From: Cherax quadricarinatus
Lineage: Eukaryota > Arthropoda > Malacostraca > Decapoda > Parastacidae
Direction: 5' to 3'
Length of the DNA: 64,000 nucleotides
Assembly: GCF_038502225.1 (NCBI RefSeq)
Contig: NC_091353.1
Span: 1,521,312 to 1,585,311, forward strand
The notes beneath the pieces were generated by a model. That model was not told the origin of the DNA and made no database searches. It saw only the letters and a list, made by a program, of their open reading frames with translations. Both the position numbers and the translations under genes were made by a program. Of this stretch, positions 11,263 through 23,037 are shown in pieces (positions within the stretch are counted from its first letter, which is position 1; every line of letters starts with the position of its first letter).

Positions 11263-14200
11263 GGAGTGTTAGGGTGGACAGGGACAGCCTACTGGAGTGT
11301 TAGGGTGGACAGGGACAGCCAACTGGAGTGTTAGGGTGGACAGGGGCAGCCTGCTGGAGTGTTAGGGTGGGAAGGGCAGCTTACTGCAGTGTTAGGGTGG
11401 ACAGGAGCAGCCTACTGGAGTGTTAGGGTGGACAGGGGCAGCCTGCTGGAGTGTTAGGGTGGGAAGGGCAGCTTACTGGAGTGTTAGGGTGGACAGGGGC
11501 AGACTACTGGAGTGTTAGGGTGGGAAGGGCAGCCTACTGGAGTGTTAGGGTGGGAAGGGCAGCCTACTGGAGTGTTAGGGTGGACAGGGACAGCCTACTG
11601 GAGTGTTAGGGTGGGAATGGGAGCCTACTGGAGTGTTAGGGTGCGAAGGGCAGCCTACTGGAGTGTGAAGGGGGACAGGGACAGCCTACTGGAGTGTTAG
11701 GGTGGACAGGGGCAGCCTGCTGGAGTGTTAGGGTGGGAAGGGCAGCCTACTGGAGTGTTAGGGTGGACAGGGACAGCCTACTGGAGTGTTAGGGTGGACA
11801 GGGACAGCCTACTGGAGTGTTGGGGTGGACAGGGGCAGCCTACTGGAGTGTTAGGGTGGACAGGGACAGCCTACTGGAGTGTTAGGGTGGACAGGGGCAG
11901 CCTACTGGAGTGTTAGGGTGGACAGGGGCAGCCTACTGGAGTGTTAGGGTGGACAGGGACAGCCTACTGGAGTGTTAGGGTGGACAGGGGCAGAGTACTG
12001 GAGTGTTGGGGTGGACAGGGACAGCCTACTGGAGTGTTAGGGTGGACAGGGACAGCCTACTGGAGTGTTAGGGTGGGAAGGTCAGCCTACTGGAGTGTTA
12101 GGGTGGACAGGGATAGCCTACTGGAGTGTTAGGGTGGACAGACACAGCCTACAGGAGTGTTAGGGTGGACAAGGGCAGCCTACTGGAGTGTTAGGGTGGG
12201 AAGGGCAGCCTACTGGACTGTTAGGGTGGACAGGGACAGCCTACTGGAGTGTTAGGGTGGACAGGGGCAGCCTACTGGAGTGTTAGGGTGGGAAGGGCAG
12301 CCTACTGGAGTGTTAGTGTGGACAGGGACAGCCTGCTGGAGTGTTAGGGTGGACAGGGACAGTCTACTGGAGTGTTAGGGTGGACAGGGACAGCCTACTG
12401 GAGTGTTAGGGTGGACAGGGGCAGCCTACTGGAGTGTTAGGGTGGACAGGGACAGCCTACTGGAGTATTGGGGTGGACAGGGGCAGCCTACTGGAGTGTT
12501 AGGGTGCACAGGGGCAGCCTACTGGAGTGTTAGGGTGGACAGGGACAGCCTACTGGAGTGTTAGGGTGGACAGGGGTAGACTACTGGAGTGTTAGGGTGG
12601 ACAGTGACAGCCTACTGGAGTGTTAGGGTGGACAGGGGCAGCCTACTGGAGTGTTAGGGTGGACAGGGGCAGCCTACTGGAGTGTTAGGGTGGGAAGGGC
12701 AGCCCACTGGAGTGTTAGGGTGGACAGGGGGCAGCCTACTGGAGTGTTAGGGTGGACAGAGACAGACTACTGGAGTGTTAGGGTGGACAAGGGCAGCCTA
12801 CTGGAGTGTTAGGGTGGACAGGGACAGCCTAGTGGAGTGTTGGGGTGGACAGGGGCAGCCTACTGGAGTGTTAGGATGGACAGGGGCAGCCTAGTGGAGT
12901 GTTAGGGTGGACAGGGACAGCCTACTGGAGTGTTCCGGTGGACAGGGGCAGACTACTGGAGTGTTGGGGTGGACAGGGACGGCCTAATGGAGTGTTAGGG
13001 TGGACAGTGACAGCCTACTGGAGTGTTGGGTGGACAGGGACAGCCTACTGGAGTGCTAGGGTGGGCAGGGGCAGCCTACTGGAGTGTTAGGGTGGGAAGG
13101 GCAGCCTACTGGAGTGTTAGGGTGGACAGGGGGCAGCCTACTGGAGTGATAGGGTGGACAGGGACAGCCTACTGGAGTGTTAGGGTGGACAAGGGCAGCC
13201 TACTGGAGTGTTAGGGTGGGAAGGGCAGCCTACTGGAGCGTTAGGGTGGACAGGGACAGCCTACTGGAGTATTAGGGTGGACAGGGGCAGCCTACTGGAG
13301 TGTTAGGGTGGGAAGGGCAGCCTACTGGAGTGTTAGGGTGGACAGGGGCAGCCTACTGGAGTGTTAGGGTGGACAGGGGCAGCCTACTGGAGTGTTAGGG
13401 TGGACAGGGGCAGCCTACTGGAGTGTTAGGGTGGACAGGGGCAGCCTACTGGAGTGTTAGGGTGGACAGGGGCAGCCTACTGGAGTGTTAGGGTGGACAG
13501 AGGCAGCCTACTGGAGTTTTAGGGTGGGAAGGGCAGCCTACTGGAGTGTTAGGGTGGACAGGGGCAGCCTACTGGAGTGCTAGGGTGGACAGGGGCAGCC
13601 TACTGGAGTGTTAGGGTGGACAGGGACAGCCTACTGGAGTGTTAGGGTGGACAGGGACACCCTACTGGAGTGTTAGGGTGGACAGAAGCAGCCTACTGGA
13701 GTGTTAGGGTGGGAAGGGCAGCCTACTGGAGTGTTAGGGTGGACAGGGGCAGCCTACTGGAGTGTTATGGTGGACAGGGACAGCCTACTGGAGTGTTAGG
13801 GTGGACAAGGGCAGCCTACTGGAGTGTTAGGGTGGGAAGTGCAGCCTACTGGAGTGTTAGGGTGGACAGGGACAGCCTGCTGGAGTGTTAGGGTGGACAG
13901 GGGCAGCCTACTGGCGTGCTAGGGTGGGAAGGGCAGCCTATTGGAGTGTTAAGGGGGGGACAGGGGCAGCCTACTGGAGTGTTAGGGTGGACAGGGGCAG
14001 CCTACTGGAGTGTTAGGGTGGACAGGGGCAGCCTACTGGAGTGTTAGGGTGGACAGGGGCAGCCTACTGGAGTGTTAGGGTGGGAAGGGCAGCCTACTGG
14101 AGTGTTAGGGTGGACAGGGGCAGCCTACTGGAGTGCAAGGGTGGACAGGGGCAGCCTACTGGAGTGTTAGGGTGGACAGGGGCAGCTTACTGGAGTGTTA

Positions 14201-17200
14201 GGGTGGTAAGGGCAGCCTACTGGAGTGTTAGGGTGGACAGGGACAGCCTACTGGAGTGTTAGGGTGGACAGGGGCAGCCTACTAGAGTGTTAGGGTGGAC
14301 AGGGGAAGCCTTCTAGAGTGTTCGGGGGGCAGGGTCAGCCTACTAGAGTGTTAGGGTGGACAGGGGCATCCTAGTGGAGTGTTAGGGTGGACAGGGACAG
14401 CCTACTGGAGTGTTCGGGTGGACAGGGGTAGACTACTGGAGTGTTGGGGTGGACAGGGACAGCCTACTGGAGTGTTAGGGTGGACAGTGACAGCCTACTG
14501 GATTGTTAGGGTGGACAGGGGCAGCCTACTGGAGTGTTAGGGTGGACAGGGGCAGCCTACTGGAGTGTTAGGGTGGGAAGGGCAGCCCACTGGAGTGTTA
14601 GGGTGGACAGGGGGCAGCCTACTGGAGTGTTAGGGTGGACAGAGAGAGCCTACTGGAGTGTTAGGGTGGACAAGGGCAGCCTACTGGAGTGTTAGGGTGG
14701 GACAGGGACAGCCTACTGGAGTGTTAGGGTGGACAGGGGCAGCCTACTAGAGAGTTAGGGTGGACAGGGGCAGCCTAGTAGAGTGTTAGGGTGGACAGGG
14801 ACAGCCTACTGGAGGGTTCGGGTGGACAGGGGCAGACTACTGGAGTGTTGGGGTGGACAGGGACAGCCTAATGGAGTGTTAGGGAGGACAGTGACAGCCT
14901 ACTGGAGTGTTAGGGTGGACAGGGACAGCCTACTGGAGTGTTAGGGTGGGCAGGGGCAGCCTACTGGAGTGTTAGGGTGGGAAGGGCAGCCTACTGGATT
15001 GTTAGGGTGGACAGGGGGCAGCCTACTGGAGTGATAGGGTGGACAGGGACAACCTACTGGAGTGTTATGGTGGACAAGGGCAGCCTACTGGAGTGTTAGG
15101 GTGGGAAGGGCAGCCTACTGGAGCGTTAGGGTGGACAGGGACAGCCTACTGGAGTGTTAGGGTGGACAGGGGCAGCCTACTGGAGTGTTAGGGTGGGAAG
15201 GGCAGCCTACTGGAGTGTTAGCGTGGACAGGGGCAGCCTACTGGAGTGTTAGGGTGGACAGGGGCAGCCTACTGGAGTGTTAGGGTGGACAGGGACAGCC
15301 TACTGGAGTGTTAGGGTGGACAGAGGCAGCCTACTGGAGTGTTAGGGTGGACAGGGGCAGCCTACTGGAGTGTTAGGGTGGACAGAGGCAGCCTACTGGA
15401 GTTTTAGGGTGGGAAGGGCAGCCTACTGGAGTGTTAGGGTCGACAGGGGCAGCCTACTGGAGTGCTAGGGTGGACAGGGGCAGCCTACTGGAGTGTTAGG
15501 GTGGACAGGGACAGCCTCCTGGAGTGTTAGGGTGGACAGGGACAGCCTACTGGAGTGTTAGGGTGGACAGGAGCATCCTACTGGTGTGTTAGGGTGGGAA
15601 GGGCAGCCTACTGGAGTGTTAGGGAGGACAGGGGCAGCCTACTGGAGTGTTAGGGTGGACAGGGGCAGCCTACTGGAGTGTTAGGGTGGGAAGGGCAGCC
15701 TACTGGAGTGTTAGCGTGGACAGGGGCAGCCTACTGGAGTGTTAGGGTGGACAGGGGCAGCCTACTGGAGTGTTAGGGTGGACAGGGACAGCCTACTGGA
15801 GTGTTAGGGTGGACAGAGGCAGCCTACTGGAGTGTTAGGGTGGACAGGGGCAGCCTACTGGAGTGTTAGGGTGGACATAGGCAGCCTACTGGAGTTTTAG
15901 GGTGGGAAGGGCAGCCTACTGGAGTGTTAGGGTGGACAGGGGCAGCCTACTGGAGTGCTAGGGTGGACAGGGGCAGCCTACTGGAGTGTTAGGGTGGACA
16001 GGGACAGCCTCCTGGAGTGTTAGGGTGGACAGGGACAGCCTACTGGAGTGTTAGGGTGGACAGGAGCATCCTACTGGAGTGTTAGGGTGGGAAGGGCAGC
16101 CTACTGGAGTGTTAGGGTGGACAGGGGCAGCCTACTGGAGTGTTAGGGTGGACAGGGACAGCCTACTGGAGTGTTAGGGTGGACAAGGGCAGCCTACTGG
16201 AGTGTTAGGGTGGGAAGTGCAGCCTACTGGAGTGTTAGGGTGGACAGGGACAGCCTTCTGGAGTGTTAGGGTGGACAGGGGCAGCCTACTGGAGTGCTAG
16301 GGTGGGAAGGGCAGCCTATTGGAGTGTTAGGGGGGGCAGGGGCAGCCTACTGGAGTGTTAGGGTGGACAGGGGCAGCCTACTGGAGTGTTAGGGTGGACA
16401 GGGGCAGCCTACTGGAGTGTTAGGGTGGACAGGGGCAGCTTACTGGAGTGTTACGTTGGTAAGGACAGCCTACTGGAGTGTTAGGGTGGACAGGGACAGC
16501 CTACTGGAGTGCTAGGATGGACAGGGGCAGCCTACTGGAGTGTTAGGGTGGACAGGGGCAGCTTACTGGAGTGTTAGGGTGGTAAAGGCAGCCTACTGGA
16601 GTGTTAGGGTGGACAGGGACAGCCTAGTGGAGTGTTGGGGTGGACAGGGGCAGCCTACTGGAGTGTTAGGATGGACAGGGGCAGCCTAGTGGAGTGTTAG
16701 GGTGGACAGGGACAGCCTACTGGAGTGTTCCGGTGGACAGGGGCAGACTACTGGAGTGTTGGGGTGGACAGGGACGGCATTATGGAGTGTTAGGGTGGAC
16801 AGTGACAGCCTTCTGGAGTGTTGGGTGGACAGGGACAGCCTACTGGAGTGCTAGGGTGGGCAGGGGCAGCCTACTGGAGTGTTAGGGTGGGAAGGGCAGC
16901 CTACTGGAGTGTTAGGGTGGACAGGGGGCAGCCTACTGGAGTGATAGGGTAGCCTACTGGAGTGTTAGGGTGGACAGTGACAGCCTACTGGATTGTTATA
17001 GTGGACAGGGGCAGCATACTGGAGTGTTAGGGTATACAGGGGCAGCCTCCTGGAGTGTTAGGGTGGGAAGGGCAGCCTACTGGGGTGTTAGGGTGGACAG
17101 GGGGCAGCCTACTAGAGTGTTAGGGTGGGACAGGGACAGCCTACAGGAGTCTTAGGGTGGACAGGGGCAGCCTACTGGAGTGTTAGGGTGGACAGGGGCA

Positions 17201-20200
17201 GCCTACTGGAGTGTTAGGGTGGACAGGGGCAGCTTACTTGAGTGTTAGGGTGGACAGAGGAAGCCTACTGGAGTTTTAGGGTGGGAAGGGCAGCCTACTG
17301 GAGTGTTAGGGTGGACAGGGGCAGCCTACTGGAGTGCTAGGGTGGACAGGGGCAGCCTACTGGAGTGTTAGGGTGGACAGGGACAGCCTACTGGAGTGTT
17401 AGGGTGGACAGGGACAGCCTACTGGAGTGTTAGGGTGGACAGGAGCAGCCTACTGGAGTGTTAGGGTGGGAAGGGCAGCCTACTGGAGTGTTAGGGTGGA
17501 CAGGGGAAGCCTAGTGAAGTGTTAGGGTGGACAGGGACAGCCTACTGGAGTGTTAGTGTGGACAATGGCAGCCTACTGGAGTGTTAGGGTGGGAAGTGCA
17601 GCCTACTGGAGTGTTAGGGTGGACAGGGACAGCCTGCTGGAGTGCTACTAGGGGGGGCAGGGGCAGCCTACTGGAGTGTTAGGGTGCAGCCTACTGGAGT
17701 GTTAGGGTGGACACAGCCTACTGGAGTGTTAGGGTGGACAGGGGCAGCCTACTGGAGTGTTAGGGTGGGAAGGGCAGCCTACTGGAGTGTTAGGGTGGAC
17801 AGGGGCAGCCTACTGGAGTGCCTACTGGAGTGTTAGGGTGGACTGGAGTGTTAGGGGCAGCCTACTGGAGTGTTAGGGTGGACTGGAGTGTTAGGGGGCA
17901 GCCTACTGGAGTGTTGTAGAGTGTTAGGGTGGACAGGGGCATCCTAGTGGAGTGTTAGGGTGGACAGGGTCAGCCTACTGGAGTGTTCGGGTGGACAGGG
18001 GCAGACTACTGGAGTGTTGGGGTGGGGCAGCCTACTGGAGTGTTAGGGTGGACAGTGGCAGCCTACTGGAGTGTTAAGGTGGACAGGGGCAGCCTACTGG
18101 AGTGTTAGGGTGGACAGAGGCAGCCTACTGGAGTGTTAGGGTGGGAAAGGCAGCCTACTGGAGTGTTAGGGTGGACAGGGGCAGCCTACTGGAGTGTTAG
18201 GGTGGACAGGGGCAGCCTACTGGAGTGTTAGGGTGGACAGGGACAGCCTACTGGAGTGTTAGGGTGGACAGGGACAGCCTACTAGAGTGTTAGGGTGGAC
18301 AGGGACAGCCTACTGGAGTGTTAGGGTGGACAGGTACAGCCTACTGGAGTGTTAGGGTGGACAGTGGCAGCCTACTGGAGTGTTAGGGTGGACAGGGGCA
18401 GCCTACTGGAGTGTTAGGGTGGACAGGGACAGCCTACTGGAGTGTTAGGGTTGACAAGGGCAGCCTACTGGAGTGTTAGGGTGGGAAGTGCAGCCTACTG
18501 GAGTGTTAGGGTGGACAGGGACAGCCTGCTGGAGTGTTAGGGTGGACAGGGGCAGCCTACTGGAGTGCTAGGGTGGGAAGGGCAGCCTATTGGAGTGCTA
18601 GGGGGGACAGGGGCAGCCTACTGGAGTGTTAGGGTGGACAGGGGCAGCCTAATGGAGTGTTAGGGTGGACAGGGGCAGCCTACTGGAGTGTTAGGGTGGA
18701 CAGGGGCAGCCTACTGGAGTGTTAGGGAGGGAAGGGCAGCCTACTGGAGTGTTAGGGTGGACAGGGGCAGCTTACTGGAGTGTTAGGGTGGTAACGGCAG
18801 CCTACTGGAGTGTTAGGGTGGACAGGGACAGCCTACTGGAGTGTTAGGGTGGACAGGGGCAGCCTACTGGAGTGTTAAGGTGGACAGGGGCAGCCTACTA
18901 GAGTGTTAGGGTGGACAGGGGCAGCCTGCTAGAGTGTTAGGGTGGACAGGGGCAGCCTACTAGAGTGTTACGGGGGGCAGGGGCAGCCTACTAGTGTGTT
19001 AGGGTCGACAGGGGCAGCCTACTAGATAGTTAGGGTGGACAGGGGCAGCCTACTGGAGTGTTAGGGTGGACAGGGGCAGCCTACTGGAGTGTTAGGGTGG
19101 ACAGGGGCAGCCTACTGGAGTGTTAGGGTGGACAGGGGCAGCCTACTGGAGTGTTAGGGTGGACAGGGGCAGCCTACTGGAGTGTTAGGGTGGACAGGGG
19201 CAGCCTACTGGAGTGTTAGGGTGGACAGGGACAGCCTACTGGAGTGTTAGGGTGGACAGGGGCAGCCTACTGGAGTGTTAGGGTGGACAGGGGCAGCCTA
19301 CTAGAGTGTTAGGGTGGACAGGGGCAGCCTACTAGAGTGTTAGGGTGGACAGGGGCAGCCTACTAGAGTGTTAGGGGGGGCAGGGGCAGCCTACTAGAGT
19401 GTTAGGGTGGACAGGGGCAGCCTACTAGAGAGTTAGGGTGGACAGGGGCAGCCTACTGGAGTGTTAGGGTGGACAGGGCAGCCTACTGGAGTGTTAGGGT
19501 GGGAAGGGCAGCCTACTGGAGTGTTAGGGTGGACAGGGGCAGCTTACTGGAGTGTTAGGGTGGTAACGGCAGCCTACTGGAGTGTTAGGGTGGACAGGGA
19601 CAGCCTACTGGAGTGTTAGGGTGGACAGGGGCAGCCTACTGGAGTGTTAAGGTGGACAGGGGCAGCCTACTAGAGTGTTAGGGTTGACAGGGGCAGCCTA
19701 CTAGAGTGTTAGGGTGGACAGGGGCAGCGTACTAGAGTGTTAGGGGGGGGCAGGGGCAGCCTACTAGAGTGTTAGGGTGGACAGGGGCAGCCTACTAGAG
19801 AGTTAGGGTGGACAGGGGCAGCCTACTGGAGTGTTAGGGTGGACAGGGCAGCCTACTAGAGTGTTAGGGTGGACAGGGGCAGCCTACTAGAGTGTTAGGG
19901 TGGACAGGGGCAGCCTACTAGAGTGTTAGGGTGGACAGGGGGCAGCCTACTAGAGTGTTAGGGTGGACAGGGGCAGCCCTAGAGTGTTAGGGTGGACAGG
20001 GGCAGCCTACTGGAGTGTTAGGGTGGACAGGGGCAGCCTACTAGAGTGTTAGGGTGGACAGGGGCAGCCTACTAGAGTGTTAGGGTGGACAGGGGGAGCC
20101 TACAGGGTGGGGGGCAGCCTACTAGAGTGTTAGTGGATAGGGTGGTGGACAGGGGCAGCCTACTAGAGTGTTAGGGTGGACAGGGGCAGCCTACTAGAGT

Positions 20201-20632
20201 GTTAGGGTGGACAGGGGCAGCCTACTAGAGTGTTAGGGTGGACAGGGGCAGCCTACTAGAGTGTTAGGGTGGACAGGGGCAGCCTACTAGAGTGTTAGGG
20301 TGGACAGGGGCAGCCTACTAGAGTGTTAGGGTGGACAGGGGCAGCCTACTAGAGTGTTAGGGTGGACAGGGACAGCCTACTAGAGTGTTAGGGTGGACAG
20401 GGACAGCCTACTAGAGTGTTAGGGTGGACAGGGGCAGCCTACTAGAGTGTTAGGGTGGACAGGGACAGCCTACTAGAGTGTTAGGGTGGACAGGGACAGC
20501 CTACTAGAGTGTTAGGGTGGACAGGGGCAGCCTACTAGAGTGTTAGGGTGGACAGGGGCAGCCTTCTGGAGTGTTAGGGTGGACAGTGGCAGCCTACTAG
20601 AGTGTTAGGGGGGGCAGGAGCAGCCTACTGGA
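11263..20632. repeat. 31-bp minisatellite, about 300 copies, 9.4 kb
   Basis: The consensus unit is 31 bp: TGGAGTGTTAGGGTGGACAG followed by GGGCAGCCTAC. There are three main variants: GGACAGGGGCAGCC, GGACAGGGACAGCC, and a 30-bp form with GGGAAGGGCAGCC. The last third (about 18.9-20.6 kb) is increasingly CTAGAGTG instead of CTGGAGTG, showing local homogenisation. Rare variants recur in order over long distances (see findings), so segmental duplication as well as unit slippage built it. The plus strand is G-rich. Short frames reading VRVDRDSLLEC are not conserved across units. Confidence 0.97.
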
Positions 20633-20790
20633 GAGTCGAAACAGAAATACGAGTGGAACAGCTCGAAGTTAAGTACATATATGAGCCACAAGGATGTTAA
20701 GAAATATATCTGTATCCTCAAAGTGATCGGGAAATACTTTAGATTTTACAACACCTCACGTTCACTCAAAATTCATTAAACACCATTCTT
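20633..20790 (+). mobile_element. LINE fragment, downstream half of the split copy
   Basis: ATGAGCCACAAGGATGTTAA encodes MSHKDVK, matching MSHRDVKKHFF in the LINE copy at about 28.34 kb, followed by decayed sequence. With 11160-11262 this brackets the 31-bp array, so the array lies inside one LINE copy. Confidence 0.65.
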
Positions 20791-20798
20791 ACCATTGT

Positions 20799-20801
<3 letters not shown>

Positions 20802-20849
<48 letters not shown>
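20802..20849. repeat. (CA)n microsatellite
   Basis: About 48 bases of pure CA repeat. Confidence 0.97.
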
Positions 20850-20852
<3 letters not shown>

Positions 20853-20919
20853 ACCCTGCACGCAATACCAAACACATCGTTATAATTTATTATACCATAT
20901 TTAAGCTCGCCAGAAATTA

Positions 20920-21059
20920 CAAAGGCTGGAGCTTTACGAAGACTGGAGCCTGCACCACGGCACATATCATCCTGTATATACACAAGCACCAAAGGCTGGA
21001 GCTTTACGAAGACTGGAGCCTGCACCATGGTACATATCATCCTGTATATACACAAGCAC
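20920..21059. repeat. 70-bp direct tandem duplication
   Basis: Two adjacent 70-bp copies (20920-20989 and 20990-21059) beginning CAAAGGCTGGAGCTTTACGA differ at only two positions, CACGGC versus CATGGT. This is a recent tandem duplication. Confidence 0.95.
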
Positions 21060-21169
21060 CTGCACACTACAGAGACCTTGTGTATCTGTTATAACGGCTT
21101 TAATTAGAGTGTCACTCACACTTGCTCCCTGACGTTTCCCCCTCAACCCCTACGTCTGTGTTATTGCCG

Positions 21170-21880
21170 ATGGTACTATGTTGATGGTGCCGCCTTCATG
21201 GCGCTACATTGATGGTGTTGCATTGATAGTGGTATGTCGTTGGTGTTGCAGTGATGATGTTACGTTGTTGGTGTTGCATTGATGGTGCTATGTTGATAAT
21301 GTTGCATTGATGGTGCTACGGTGATGGTGCCACCTTCATGGCGTTGCATTGATGGTGTAGCATTGATCATGATACGTTGTTGGCTTTGCATTGATGATGC
21401 TACGTTGATGGTGTTGCATTAATGGTACTGCTTTGATATTTAACTGATGGTGTTACGTTGATGGTGCCACGTTCATGGCGCTACGTTGATGGTGCCACGT
21501 TCATGGCGCTACGTTGATGGTGCCACGTTCATGGCACTACGTTGATGGTGCCACGTTCATGGCACTACGTTGATGGTGCCACGTTCATGGCGCTACGTTG
21601 ATGGTGCCACGTTCATGGCGCTACGTTGATGGTGCCACGTTCATGGCGCTACGTTGATGGTGCCACGTTCATGGCGCTACGTTGATGGTGCCACGTTCAT
21701 GGCGCTACGTTGATGGTGCCACGTTCATGGCGCTACGTTGATGGTGCCACGTTCATGGCGCTACGCTGATGGTGCCACGTTCATGGCGCTACGTTGATGG
21801 TGCCACGTTCATGGCGCTACGCTGATAATGCCACGTTCATGGCGCTATGTTGATAGTGCTACGTTCATGGTGCCACGTTG
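21170..21880. repeat. 28-bp minisatellite with a degenerate leading part
   Basis: From about 21437 the unit is 28 bp: GTTGATGGTGCCACGTTCAT then GGCGCTAC, about 15 copies. The preceding 21170-21436 is a diverged array of related short blocks (TTGATGGTGTTGCA, TTGATGGTGCTACG), apparently the older seed from which the regular array grew. Confidence 0.93.
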
Positions 21881-21924
21881 ATGGTATTACGTTGATGCTC
21901 CACCGACGGCGACCCATTAATGGT

Positions 21925-22611
21925 AGTATGTAAACAACGCTCTTCAATAGATCTATCAAAACAAGATGACTACATGAGGTGTGGAAGACAGCAAATGTAG
22001 TCCCAATTTTTAAGAAAGGAGACAGACAGGGCACAGTAAATTACAAACCAGTGTCGCTGACATTTATAGAATGTAAAGTTATGGAGAAGATTATCAGGGA
22101 AAAGAATGGTGGGGCACTTAGAACGGAATGGACTAATACATGACAACCAGCACGGCTTCAGGGAAACGAAATCCTGCATCACAGAAGGAAGATAGGAGAG
22201 TGAGGGATGGGTAGACTGCATCTTCTTGGACCGTAAGAAGGCTTTTGAGACAGTACCACACAAGAGGCTGGTTGAGAAACTAAAGGAGCAGGCAGGAATA
22301 GAAGGAAAAGTACTGTAATGGATCAGGGAATACATGACAGGAAGGAAACAAATTGTGTCGGTCCGAGACGAGGTGTCAAAGTGGGTGCATGTGTCGAGTG
22401 GGGTTCCACAAGGGTCAGTTCTAGGTTCGGTGCTGTTTTTTTTGTATATGTGAATGAAATGAAGAAAGGGATAGAGTCAGAGTTGTCCCTGTTTGCAGAT
22501 GATGTGAGACTAATGAGGAGAATACAAGCGGACGAGGATCAGGTAAGCCTACAAGGGGATATGGACAGACTGCAAGCCTGGTCTGGCAAATGTCTCCTGG
22601 AGTTTAACTCA
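21925..22611 (+). mobile_element. LINE RT fragment, 5' part of a copy split by an LTR element
   Basis: RT blocks appear in three frames separated by frameshifts and stops: a VVPIFKKGDRQGTVNYKPVS segment at 21990-22060, an F..T.PHKRLVEKLK-like region near 22240, VPQGSVLG near 22405-22430, and SLFADDVRLMRRIQADEDQ near 22485-22540. Coding stops at FNS (22611), exactly where the LTR begins, and resumes after the right LTR at 27760 with SKCKVIKFGEG. Family: a CR1/L2-like pol with FADD catalytic box, related to the CR1-like copies at 1 and 32.3 kb but diverged. Confidence 0.8.
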
Positions 22612-23037
22612 TGTGTGGCATTCAAAGGGTATATTACAATTTATTCGGCATATGTGCACACTCCCATATAGGCTGCCTCCCAGCCAGCGAACCAGGTGCT
22701 AAGGGTTTAACACTACGGATACCCATCGTTAAATCAGTACCTTGGTTCATTAACCAATCACAGGAGGGCCCGCCAAGTGCTGAGGCGACGTGGTATCACT
22801 CGTGGTCAGCATTTACCAGACCTGCCTCTAGCTGGTTGAAGCACAGTGCTCTCTCGCTCTCTCTGGCTTCTGTCTTCCCCACTTATATTCAACTCCTATA
22901 CATAGTGTACATAAGTGTACATAGCTATATATATATATTTGGTGAAGGAAATACAAATTAAATAGCACTGCTGAGTTTGTTTTTCTCCAACTCATTACGA
23001 CCAGGTCACAGGTCATTCTTTACCTGTGTTCGTAATA
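22612..23037 (+). repeat. Left LTR of gypsy-type element
   Basis: Begins TGTGTGGCATTCAAAG and ends TGTTCGTAATA. It matches 27424-27759, including CATATGTGCACACTCC, GCTGCCTCCCA, GGTGAAGGAAATACAA and CGACCAGGTCACAGG. It is about 90 bp longer than the right LTR: roughly 120 bases around 22695-22820 are absent from the right copy, which instead carries a CT microsatellite. Just inside, TGG at 23038 could start a primer-binding site. The flanking CTCA (22608-22611) equals CTCA at 27760-27763. Confidence 0.88.

Noticed and set aside
11512..17836. Many 60-73-codon frames in the 31-bp array
   Set aside because: Repeat-driven frames that shift with 30- and 31-bp units; the VDRDSL reading is explained as a relic of LINE coding sequence.
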